Shown here: one piece after another, positions 54,884 to 64,000 of the stretch
Position numbering within the stretch: the first letter of the stretch is position 1
Layout of the letters: every line of letters begins with the position of its first letter
Source: Mycobacterium gordonae
GTDB taxonomy: Bacteria > Actinomycetota > Actinomycetes > Mycobacteriales > Mycobacteriaceae
Direction: 5' to 3'
Length of the DNA stretch: 64,000 nt
Assembly (NCBI RefSeq): GCF_002101675.1
Contig: NZ_LQOY01000025.1
Span: forward strand, 1 to 64,000
Notes under the pieces: model-generated
The model's database searches: none
Told to the model about the DNA's origin: nothing
What the model saw: the letters and a program-made list of their open reading frames with translations, nothing else
Position numbers and translations under genes: made by a program

Positions 54884-55588
54884 GTGGCAGACGTCCACAA
54901 CCCGTCCAACCGCCTGCAGCGGCGGAAGCAGCGCACCCGCGCCGCCCTTATCGCGGCGGCGCAAAGATTCATGGCCGCCGGCAAACTCAACGTACCGATC
55001 CAGGACATCAGCCAAGACGCCGACGTCGGAGTCGGCTCGTTCTACAACCACTTCGAAACCAAAGAAGAGTTGTTCGAGACGGCCATGAACGAGATCTTGG
55101 ACGCACACGGGGCACTGCTCGACGCACTCACCGCATCTATTGAAGATCCGGCAGAGAAGTTCGCTTTCAGTTTCCGGCTGACCGGGCGGATGTTTCGTCA
55201 GCCAGAAAGTCGCATCGTCCTCAATCACGGGTTGGCTTTGATCAACGCGGAACGAGGGCTCGCGCCGCGCGCGCAGCGTGACATTGCGGCCGCGGCGACC
55301 GCGGGCAGGCTTCGGGTGGCAGACCCGAAACTGGCGATGGCCGTCGCCTCCGGAGTGATCCTGGGCCTGGGCGAACTACTGCAGGCCGAACCGGAACGCG
55401 ACGTCGCGCAGACCGCCGACCAGGTCACCGAAGACCTGTTGCGGATGTGGGGGATGTCGGCAACCGAGGCTCACCGCCTGTGCTCCCTGCCACTTGGCGA
55501 TGGATTCAGCCAGTTGCAGGCGGCCGTTCAGCCTCCGTTGCCGCCGCCTTCGGCCGTGCCCTCGCCTGCCACAATGACGACAGGTTGA
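54884..55588 (+). CDS. TetR-family transcriptional regulator
   Basis: 234 residues. The N-terminal helix-turn-helix spans about residues 15-65: ALIAAAQRFMAAGKL, then IQDISQDADVGVGSFYNHF as turn and recognition helix, then ETKEELFETAM. The C-terminal ligand domain is not family-specific to the eye. The GTG at 54884 has GGGGAGA upstream. It is convergent with the hydrolase gene (2 bp between stops). Palindromes sharing ATCTTCA/TGAAGAT halves precede both genes, suggesting it represses itself and the hydrolase. The pair is absent between smc and ftsY in M. tuberculosis, so it looks like an insertion in this lineage or a loss in the other. Confidence 0.88.
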   Translation: MADVHNPSNRLQRRKQRTRAALIAAAQRFMAAGKLNVPIQDISQDADVGVGSFYNHFETKEELFETAMNEILDAHGALLDALTASIEDPAEKFAFSFRLTGRMFRQPESRIVLNHGLALINAERGLAPRAQRDIAAAATAGRLRVADPKLAMAVASGVILGLGELLQAEPERDVAQTADQVTEDLLRMWGMSATEAHRLCSLPLGDGFSQLQAAVQPPLPPPSAVPSPATMTTG

Positions 55589-55590
55589 CG

Positions 55591-56637
55591 TTAGCGGCTC
55601 GCGATCTGGGCCGGTCGCGTCGAGAACGCTTGGTCACAGAACTCGGCGACGACGCGAGCCGTTTCCTGCGGCGCCTCGAACGGCCAGAAGTGCCCGGTGT
55701 CGAACAGGTGCAGGTCGCTACCCGGTGGCAGCATGCCCAGTAGCGTTGCGTCTTCGTAGAATTCGCGTGGCTGCAGGGGGTCGTGGGCGCCCTGCAGCAG
55801 CAGCACCGGAGCAGTCCAAGACCGAATCAGCCGGGTACGCCGGTCTACCCACTCCTGACGAAACGACGACGAGTGGAAGTAGCGGGGCACCGCGGTGGCG
55901 ATTCCCGGGTAGCTGAATTCTGCACAGGTGCGCAGCAGATCCTCTTGGGAGACGGGCCGCTCGGTCAGCCACGAGTACACGGTCAGGACGAAGCGGCGGG
56001 CCTCAGTGAGCATGGCCGGTGCGTCTGGTGACTGCATCAGCTGCTGCTGTGGGTGCAGACGTGGGTGCAGATGCCAGAAGTGTTGCTGCCCACGGCCGTA
56101 GCCGCGGACGCGGTCGCCCATCGTAGCAACGAGGTGGTCACCGATGGGGGTGCCGCGGTCGTGAGTGATGAGGGTGAATTCGCCGACTTGCAGCGTGTCG
56201 AGCAGGGAGGCGAGCTGCTCCGCAACGCCGGCCTGGCGGTAGTCGCCGCTGCGTTTGTCGGACTGGCCGTAACCCTTGAGGTCGATGGCCAGGCAGTGGT
56301 AGCGCGCACTGAGGGCCTCCAGGACGTAGTGCCATTGCCACCACGAGTCGGGCAGGCCGTGCAGAAGCACCACCGTGGGGTTCGAGGGAGACCCGGATTC
56401 CACGAGGTGCCAGCGAACCGTTTCGCTGTCGCCGGGCGCATCGACGAATCGGTGTATGACGTCCACGTCACCGAGCTTTTCGGTCTCACCGTCGTGATTG
56501 GGGTGAGCCGGTGCCATGTCGCCCAGCGCGCTGACCCGTTGTTCGGCGGACATCACGGCGGCGGCCAAGCCGTCTTGCAGGGCTTCGGTTATCCGCTGCG
56601 GCGGTTCGGTGTAAGTGAGGCCAGACGTCGTCGTCAT
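55591..56637 (-). CDS. Alpha/beta hydrolase, epoxide hydrolase-like
   Basis: 348 residues, alpha/beta-hydrolase fold. The oxyanion motif HGLPDSWWQW is near residue 93. The nucleophile elbow ITHDRGTPIGD carries Asp (rather than Ser) near residue 160, as in epoxide hydrolases and haloalkane dehalogenases. The catalytic His is in FDTGHFWPFE near 318. A cap domain lies in between, with YGRGQQHFWHLHP. The substrate is unknown. ATG 56637 is well downstream of a promoter region with two TGAAGAT-type palindromes, suggesting control by the neighbouring TetR protein. Its stop is 2 bp from the TetR stop. Confidence 0.82.
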   Translation of the reverse strand: MTTTSGLTYTEPPQRITEALQDGLAAAVMSAEQRVSALGDMAPAHPNHDGETEKLGDVDVIHRFVDAPGDSETVRWHLVESGSPSNPTVVLLHGLPDSWWQWHYVLEALSARYHCLAIDLKGYGQSDKRSGDYRQAGVAEQLASLLDTLQVGEFTLITHDRGTPIGDHLVATMGDRVRGYGRGQQHFWHLHPRLHPQQQLMQSPDAPAMLTEARRFVLTVYSWLTERPVSQEDLLRTCAEFSYPGIATAVPRYFHSSSFRQEWVDRRTRLIRSWTAPVLLLQGAHDPLQPREFYEDATLLGMLPPGSDLHLFDTGHFWPFEAPQETARVVAEFCDQAFSTRPAQIASR

Positions 56638-56719
56638 TTTCTCGTTCCCTTCGTTGGTAGCCAGATCTGCTGGTGGCGGTGGCGCGTAGCGCAGTCAATG
56701 CGAGCTGGGCGGCAGGAGT

Positions 56720-56776
56720 TGAAGATATCTTCAGATGACGGGAGGCATTCGTCAAGAGTTTCTGAATAAATCTTCA
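56720..56776 (-). promoter_or_regulatory. Promoter with two operator-like palindromes for the hydrolase gene
   Basis: A perfect 14-bp palindrome TGAAGATATCTTCA (56720-56733) and an imperfect copy TGAATAAATCTTCA (56763-56776) are 43 bp apart, close to four helical turns. On the minus strand a TTGACG hexamer lies between them, with the perfect palindrome about 17 bases downstream at the -10 position. A repressor bound at these sites would occlude the promoter. The start codon is 83 bp further on. Confidence 0.6.
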
Positions 56777-56923
56777 TAAACGGGACTTCTGCGCGGAAGC
56801 CCCCGTCCGCACCAGCCGGGAGCTCGCGGGGCGTGCGTCGGGGACCGCGGTGGTGACCGGCCGGCGGAGCCCGCTGCTGCGGGGCCTGTCAGCGCTGCAC
56901 GGTCGTCCTGGAAGGATGGCACT

Positions 56924-58234
56924 GTGTCGCACGGACTATGGATCGCCATTGCGGTCATCGCCGCCCTGGCCATCATCGCCGCGCTGGTCTTCGGCCTGGT
57001 GCGCTACCGCAAGCGCCGGATCAGGCTGGCTCCCAAAGCCACGCCGGAGGCGCTGGACCGCTCAGGCGGATACACCGCATCGTCGGGCATCACGTTCAGT
57101 CAGACCCCCACGCTGCCGAAAGAGCGGATCGACACCACCGGTCTGCCCGCCGTCGGCGACGACGCCACCATCCCCCGCGACGCGCCCAAACGCCCGATCT
57201 CCGAGGTTCACCTTCCCGAACTAGAGGCCGAACCGGAGGTAGAACCGGAGCCGGTACCCGAACCGGAGCCGGTACCGGAGCCCGAACCCGAAGCGCCGCA
57301 GATCGAAGCCATCGAGCCGCCGGAAGGGCGGCTGGAGCGGCTGCGCGGCCGGCTGGCCCGCTCCCAGAACGCACTGGGCCGCAGCATGCTGGGTCTGCTC
57401 GGTGGCGGCGACCTCGACGAGGACTCCTGGCAGGACGTGGAGGACACCCTGCTGGTCGCGGATCTGGGCCCGGTGGTGACCGAGGCGGTCGTGTCTGCGC
57501 TGCGCGGCCGGCTGGCCAGCAGCAACGTCCGTACCGAAGCCGACGCCCGCGCGGTGTTGCGTGACGTGCTCATCAAGGAACTCCACCCGGAGATGGATCG
57601 CTCGATTCGGGCACTGCCGCACGCCGACCATCCCTCGGTGCTGCTCGTCGTCGGCGTCAACGGCACCGGAAAAACCACGACCGTCGGCAAGCTGGCGCGC
57701 GTCCTGGTCGCCGACGGACGTCGCGTCGTCCTCGGTGCGGCCGACACGTTCCGGGCCGCCGCGGCCGACCAACTCGAAACCTGGGCGTCGCGGGTCGGCG
57801 CGGAAGTGGTGCGCGGCGCCGAGGGCGCCGACCCCGCGTCGGTGGCGTTCGACGCCGTCGACAAGGGCATTCAGGCGGGTGCCGACGTCGTCCTCATCGA
57901 CACGGCCGGACGGCTGCACACCAAGGTCGGCCTGATGGACGAACTGGGCAAGGTCAAACGGGTGGTGACCCGGCGCGCCGCCGTTGATGAGGTGCTGCTG
58001 GTTCTCGATGCCACCATCGGGCAGAACGGCCTGGCTCAGGCCAAGGTGTTTGCCGACGTCGTCGACATCACGGGCGCGGTGCTGACCAAGCTCGACGGAA
58101 CGGCCAAGGGCGGCATTGTTTTCCGCGTTCAGCAGGAACTGGGTGTGCCGGTGAAGCTGGTCGGACTCGGTGAGGGAGCCGATGACCTGGCGCCATTCGA
58201 GCCGGCGGCCTTCGTCGACGCCCTGCTGGGCTGA
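56924..58234 (+). CDS. ftsY: Signal recognition particle receptor FtsY
   Basis: 436 residues. Membrane-associated SRP receptor GTPase for co-translational targeting. The N-terminal hydrophobic span (LWIAIAVIAALAIIAALVFG) is followed by a Glu/Pro-rich acidic linker (about 95-130) with repeated PEPEPV units, then the NG domain. G1 GVNGTGKT is at residues 244-251, with DTAGR near 326 and TKLDGTAKGG near 388. It starts at GTG 56924. The acidic linker is typical of actinobacterial FtsY. Confidence 0.95.
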   Translation: MSHGLWIAIAVIAALAIIAALVFGLVRYRKRRIRLAPKATPEALDRSGGYTASSGITFSQTPTLPKERIDTTGLPAVGDDATIPRDAPKRPISEVHLPELEAEPEVEPEPVPEPEPVPEPEPEAPQIEAIEPPEGRLERLRGRLARSQNALGRSMLGLLGGGDLDEDSWQDVEDTLLVADLGPVVTEAVVSALRGRLASSNVRTEADARAVLRDVLIKELHPEMDRSIRALPHADHPSVLLVVGVNGTGKTTTVGKLARVLVADGRRVVLGAADTFRAAAADQLETWASRVGAEVVRGAEGADPASVAFDAVDKGIQAGADVVLIDTAGRLHTKVGLMDELGKVKRVVTRRAAVDEVLLVLDATIGQNGLAQAKVFADVVDITGAVLTKLDGTAKGGIVFRVQQELGVPVKLVGLGEGADDLAPFEPAAFVDALLG

Positions 58235-58259
58235 AAGCTCTTACACAGCAAGTTCTACG

Positions 58260-58323
58260 TTAATCCTGACGAAACACGGCGGCTCCATTGCCGCAACAAC
58301 TTATGCGCATGGTTCTCGTCAGG
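58260..58323. promoter_or_regulatory. Candidate GlnR-binding region upstream of amt
   Basis: CCTGACGA at 58265-58272 recurs inverted as TCGTCAGG at 58316-58323. The first lies in TTAAT-CCTGAC-GAAAC. The second, read on the minus strand, is GTGAC-CTGACG-AGAAC. Both approximate the actinobacterial GlnR half-site pattern gTnAC-n6-GaAAC. The position, 53-116 bp before the amt GTG, fits nitrogen control of the amt-glnB-glnD operon. The match is imperfect. Confidence 0.4.
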
Positions 58324-58375
58324 TCACCAGTCATCATTCTGGGACCCTCCCAACGCTGACTGGAGGTGATAGCGA

Positions 58376-60138
<1,763 letters not shown>

Positions 60139-60227
60139 GGTAGACCGACCTTGCTGAAGCTGGGCAGATGGGCCGGCCGGGTGTGACACCGAACCGGCCG
60201 GACCCCTCACCGTCGGAATCAGAACAA

Positions 60228-62651
60228 ATGCAAGCAGGAAGCGCCGCTGCGGCAGTCGATTTGGCTGCCGCACGGCGCGCACTGTTGTCTGACGGACTGC
60301 GCGGAATGAAACCTGCCGAGATGCGGCAGGCGGTGCTCGAACTGCACGAAAACTGGCTGGTCGCAAAAGCTTTCGAGATCGGCATCACCGACGACAGCGG
60401 CTATGCGATCGTGGCTGTCGGCGGACTCGGCCGGCGTGAGTTACTTCCGTACTCGGACCTTGACCTGGTGCTGTTGCACGACGGCAAGGCGCCGGAAGTG
60501 TTGAGCCCGGTTGCCGACAAGCTCTGGTATCCGTTGTGGGACGCCAACATTCGTCTCGACCACAGTGTGCGCACGGTCAGCGAGGCGCTGGCCACCGCCA
60601 ATGCCGACCTAACCGCCGCGCTGGGCATGCTGGAGGCGCGGCACATCGCCGGCGCCGAAGCCCTGTCGACCGAATTGATCGACGGCATAAAGCGGCAGTG
60701 GCGCACCGGAATCCGTTCGCGCATGGACGAACTCGTGGAGATGACGCACGCCCGCTGGCTGCGGCTGGGCCGCATCGCCCACCGCGCGGAACCCGACCTC
60801 AAGTCGGGCCGCGGCGGGCTGCGTGATGTGCAGCTCCTCAACGCTTTGGCGCTGGCCCAACTCATCGACCGCCACGGCATGGCCCGTGCGGATACGGCGG
60901 TCGGCTCCCTGGACGACGCGTATCTGACATTGCTGGACGTGCGCACCGAATTGCACGTGGTCTCACGGCGCGGCCGCGACCAGCTGCTGGCCCAATTCGC
61001 CGACGAGATCAGCGAGGCGTTGGACGTCGGCGACCGGTTCGACCTGGCGCGCATGCTGTCCAGCGCCGGGCGCACCATCAGCTTCCACGCCGTCACCGGG
61101 CTGCGCACCGCCGCCAACGCGCTGCCCAAACGCGGCATCACCGCCCTGATGCGGCGTCCCAAACGGCGGCCGCTGGACGAGGGCGTCGTCGAATACGCCG
61201 GCGAGATCGTGCTCGCCCGCGACGCCCGCCCCGAAAACGACCCCGGTCTGGTGCTGCGGGTGGCGGCCGCTGCCGCCGACACCGGCGTCCCGATCGGCGC
61301 GGCCACCCTGAGTCGGTTGGACAGCGCGCCCCCGCTGCCGACGCCGTGGCCGCGGGAAGCCCTGGACGACCTGCTGGTGGTGCTGTTGGCCGGCCCGACC
61401 GCGGTGCCGACCATCGAAGCCCTCGACCGCACCGGACTGTGGGGCCAGTTGCTCCCGGAATGGGACGCGATCCGTGACCTGCCCCCGCGCGACGTCTCCC
61501 ACAAGTGGACGGTGGACCGTCACGTCGTGGAATGTGCCGTGCACGCCGCGCCGCTGACCACCAATGTTGCCCGGCCCGACCTGCTGGCCCTGGGCGCGTT
61601 GTTGCACGACATCGGCAAAGGCCGGGGAATGGACCACTGCGTGCTGGGGGCGGACCTGGTGATTCCCATCGGGCAGCGACTCGGGCTGGCACCCGCCGAC
61701 GTGGAGACGATCTCGAAGATGGTCCGACACCATCTGCTGTTGCCCATCACGGCCACCCGCAGCGACCTCAACGACCCCAAAACCATCGAGGCGGTGTCCG
61801 AGGCGCTGGGCGGGGACCCGCAACTGCTCGAACTCATGCACGCCCTCTCCGAGGCCGACTCCAAGGCCACCGGCCCTGGTGTGTGGAGCGACTGGAAGGC
61901 GTCGCTGGTCGAGGACCTGGTGCGGCGCTGCCGGCTGGCGATGGCCGGGGAGCAGTTGCCGCAAGCCGAACCCACTGCGCCGCACTATCTTTCGCTTGCT
62001 GAGCGGCAGGGCGTGCACGTCGAGCTGCAACCCGGAGACGGCGAACGGCGGTCCGCGGTGATGGTCGCACCCGACCAGCGCGGGCTGGTGTCCAAGGCCG
62101 CCGCGGTGCTGGCACTGAACTCGCTGCGGGTGCATTCGGCGTCGGTGAACATTCACGAAGGCGTCGCGATCACCGAGTTCGTGGTGTCGCCGCTGTTCGG
62201 TTCGCCGCCCGCCGCGGAGCTGTTGCGCCAGCAGTTCGTCGGCGCTCTGCACGGCGACATCGATGTGTGCGCCATGCTCGAGAAACGCGACAGCGAGGCC
62301 GCGATGTCCGCCACCGCCCGCGCCGGTGAGGTGCAGGTGGGCGTGCCGGTCACCCGGTCCACCGCGCCGCCGCGCATCCTGTGGCTGGACACCGACACCC
62401 CCGGTCAGCTGATCTTGGAAGTCCGGGCCATGGACCGGGTGGGTCTGCTCGCGCTGCTAGCTCGGGCGCTGGAGCGTGCCGAGACCGACATCCTGTGGGC
62501 CAAGGTCAACACCTTCGGATCGACGGCGGCCGACGTGTTCTGTGTGGCCGTGCCCCCGGAACTCAATGCGCGCGCCGCGGTGGAAAAGCACCTGCTGGCG
62601 GTGCTGGGAGCGCCCGCGGTCGTCTTGGAGGACGAGCCGGTCGGGGACTAA
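60228..62651 (+). CDS. glnD: [Protein-PII] uridylyl/adenylyltransferase GlnD
   Basis: 807 residues from the ATG at 60228; 827 if the in-frame ATG at 60168 is used. The later start aligns with the M. tuberculosis protein ([17 protein letters not shown]). Bifunctional sensor that modifies and demodifies GlnB. Nucleotidyltransferase motif [15 protein letters not shown] at 65-79, a GRGGLRDVQ segment near 200, the HD hydrolase motif beginning His460-Asp461 (HDIGKGRG), and two C-terminal ACT domains from about 610 and 725 that bind glutamine. Its stop overlaps by 4 bp the stop of the convergent helicase gene. Confidence 0.94.
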   Translation: MQAGSAAAAVDLAAARRALLSDGLRGMKPAEMRQAVLELHENWLVAKAFEIGITDDSGYAIVAVGGLGRRELLPYSDLDLVLLHDGKAPEVLSPVADKLWYPLWDANIRLDHSVRTVSEALATANADLTAALGMLEARHIAGAEALSTELIDGIKRQWRTGIRSRMDELVEMTHARWLRLGRIAHRAEPDLKSGRGGLRDVQLLNALALAQLIDRHGMARADTAVGSLDDAYLTLLDVRTELHVVSRRGRDQLLAQFADEISEALDVGDRFDLARMLSSAGRTISFHAVTGLRTAANALPKRGITALMRRPKRRPLDEGVVEYAGEIVLARDARPENDPGLVLRVAAAAADTGVPIGAATLSRLDSAPPLPTPWPREALDDLLVVLLAGPTAVPTIEALDRTGLWGQLLPEWDAIRDLPPRDVSHKWTVDRHVVECAVHAAPLTTNVARPDLLALGALLHDIGKGRGMDHCVLGADLVIPIGQRLGLAPADVETISKMVRHHLLLPITATRSDLNDPKTIEAVSEALGGDPQLLELMHALSEADSKATGPGVWSDWKASLVEDLVRRCRLAMAGEQLPQAEPTAPHYLSLAERQGVHVELQPGDGERRSAVMVAPDQRGLVSKAAAVLALNSLRVHSASVNIHEGVAITEFVVSPLFGSPPAAELLRQQFVGALHGDIDVCAMLEKRDSEAAMSATARAGEVQVGVPVTRSTAPPRILWLDTDTPGQLILEVRAMDRVGLLALLARALERAETDILWAKVNTFGSTAADVFCVAVPPELNARAAVEKHLLAVLGAPAVVLEDEPVGD

Positions 62652-64000
62652 CTCTCGGCGTTGAGTTGGCGCACGGCGTCGATGCGGGCCTTGAGCTGAT
62701 CGCGGGTCGCCGCGGCGATCGGCGGCCCACCGCAGCGGCGGCGCAGCTCGTTGTGGATCCAGCCGTGCGGCTTGCCGGTGCGGTGGTGAGCGACCGAGAC
62801 CAGGGCGTTGAGTTCGCGGCGCAGTTCGCGCAATTGGCCGTGGGTGGTCATCGAGGGCGCCGGGGCGCCGGCCTGGGCGCGTTTCTGCAGCTGCTCGTCC
62901 TGGCGCCGGTGCAACAGGGCGCGCATCTGTTCGGCGTCGAGCAGACCGGGGATGCCGAGGTAGTCGGCCTCCTCGTCGCTGCCGGCGGGGGTGGCGGTCC
63001 CGAACGAGGAGCCGTCGAAGATGACCTGATCCAGCTCGGCGTCGGCGCCGAGTGAGGTGAAGCCCTTCTCTTCGCCGGGTTCGTTCTGCGTCCTGGTGGC
63101 CGGATCCGCATCGAGCGGGTCACCCTCGGATTCCCGGTGCGGCTTGCCCAGGACGTGGTTGCGCTGCGCCTCCAGCTCGCTGGCCAGCTGCAGCAGATTG
63201 GGCACCGACGGCAGGAAGATGCTCGCGGTCTCACCCGCTCGCCGGGATCGCACGAACCGCCCGATGGCCTGGGCGAAGAATAGCGGCGTCGACGCACTGG
63301 TGGCGTAGATCCCGACCGACAACCGCGGCACGTCGACCCCTTCGGAGACCATCCGCACCGCGACCAGCCACCGGCTGGTGGACGCCGCGAACTCCGAGAT
63401 GCGGGCCGACGAGCCGGGGTCATCGGAGAGCACGACGGTGGGCGCCTCGCCGGTCATTTTGGTGAGCAGGGTCGCGTAGGCGCGGGCGGCGGTCCGGTCG
63501 GAGGCGATGATCATGCCGCCCGCGTCGGGCACATGCTCACGCTTCTGGCGCAGCCGCTGATCGGCCGCGGCGATCACCGCCGGCATCCACTCGCCGGCCG
63601 GGTCCAGCGCGGTCCGCCAGGCCCGAGCGGTCTGCTCGGCGGACAACGGTTCGCCCAGGCGCGCTTCATGCTCCTCCCCGGCGCTGTCCCGCCAGCGGGC
63701 CTGCCCCGAATACGCCATGAACACCACCGGGCGGACCACGCCGTCGGCCAGTGCCTCGGCGTAGCCGTAGGTGTGGTCGGCCTTCGACCGCATCAGGCCG
63801 TCGGCGTCGGGTTCGTAGGTGACGAACGGGATAGGACTGTCGTCGCTGCGGAACGGCGTGCCGGTCAGGGCGAGTCGGCGGGTGGCGTCGCCGAAGGCTT
63901 CGCGGATGGCCTCGCCCCAGGTTTTCGCGTCGCCGCCGTGGTGGATTTCGTCGAAGATCACCAGCGTCTTGCGCTGCTCGGTGCGCACGCGGTGCAGCGT
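62648..64000 (-). CDS. DEAH-type superfamily II helicase-like protein (Rv2917-like), C-terminal part
   Basis: 450 codons in frame up to the window edge; the N-terminal part with Walker A lies outside. Visible: motif [20 protein letters not shown] (motif III region), the second RecA-like domain with [16 protein letters not shown], and motif [14 protein letters not shown]. The C-terminus is specific to mycobacterial Rv2917-type proteins, with a [16 protein letters not shown] segment. These belong to the Rad3/XPB-like SF2 helicases; the nucleic acid task is unknown. It is convergent with glnD with a 4-bp overlap at the stops, the arrangement also seen in M. tuberculosis. Confidence 0.82.
   Translation of the reverse strand, partial: TLHRVRTEQRKTLVIFDEIHHGGDAKTWGEAIREAFGDATRRLALTGTPFRSDDSPIPFVTYEPDADGLMRSKADHTYGYAEALADGVVRPVVFMAYSGQARWRDSAGEEHEARLGEPLSAEQTARAWRTALDPAGEWMPAVIAAADQRLRQKREHVPDAGGMIIASDRTAARAYATLLTKMTGEAPTVVLSDDPGSSARISEFAASTSRWLVAVRMVSEGVDVPRLSVGIYATSASTPLFFAQAIGRFVRSRRAGETASIFLPSVPNLLQLASELEAQRNHVLGKPHRESEGDPLDADPATRTQNEPGEEKGFTSLGADAELDQVIFDGSSFGTATPAGSDEEADYLGIPGLLDAEQMRALLHRRQDEQLQKRAQAGAPAPSMTTHGQLRELRRELNALVSVAHHRTGKPHGWIHNELRRRCGGPPIAAATRDQLKARIDAVRQLNAES

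Overview
The window is high-GC actinobacterial DNA from a Mycobacterium, most likely a slow grower. Every recognisable protein has a close counterpart in the M. tuberculosis stretch Rv2917 to Rv2945c plus Rv2963. The order is largely the same but the orientation is inverted. Protein lengths and contents differ enough that it is not M. tuberculosis itself. Homologue comparisons are from recall of the M. tuberculosis proteins, not from a search.

Left edge (1-1850): the 5' end of a DUF222/13E12-type gene, three tandem 99-bp repeats carrying a palindrome, and a copper-regulon permease (Rv2963-like) with a near-perfect RicR/CsoR-type operator in front of it.

Main block (1969-46580): a dimycocerosate (DIM/PDIM) lipid locus. 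It holds the lipid-binding lipoprotein lppX, the exporter mmpL7, fadD28 and mas (mycocerosic acid activation and synthesis), papA5 (esterification), drrABC (ABC exporter), ppsA-E (phthiocerol polyketide synthases), fadD26 (starter activation) and tesA (type II thioesterase). fadD26-ppsABCDE-drrABC-papA5 runs on the minus strand with stop/start overlaps or gaps of at most about 22 bp, so it looks like one operon. mas is convergent with papA5 across a strong hairpin. The phenolic-glycolipid genes and the tailoring genes (pks15/1, glycosyltransferases, Rv2951c-Rv2953 counterparts) are not here; lppX lies directly beside the Rv2963-like gene.

The most notable observation is inside the pps genes. 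The acyltransferase of PpsC carries the methylmalonyl-type signature (VASHH) and that of PpsD the malonyl-type one (VAPHN), the reverse of what phthiocerol requires. The PpsC enoylreductase domain is also gutted in frame: its Gly-rich NADPH loop is lost and roughly 100 residues are missing. Together these predict a phthiocerol variant with the methyl branch moved by two carbons and possibly a retained double bond.

Right block (46826-64000): housekeeping genes in the usual mycobacterial order: sepIVA, a DUF177/YceD gene, rnc, fpg, an OsmC-like gene, acyP, smc, ftsY, then the nitrogen operon amt-glnB-glnD, and the 3' part of a convergent DEAH-type helicase gene (Rv2917-like). A TetR regulator and an epoxide-hydrolase-like gene sit between smc and ftsY, where M. 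tuberculosis has none. A 55-bp tandem repeat abuts the fpg start codon, and a repeated 72-bp hairpin element follows fpg. No tRNA, rRNA, CRISPR or insertion sequence was seen.
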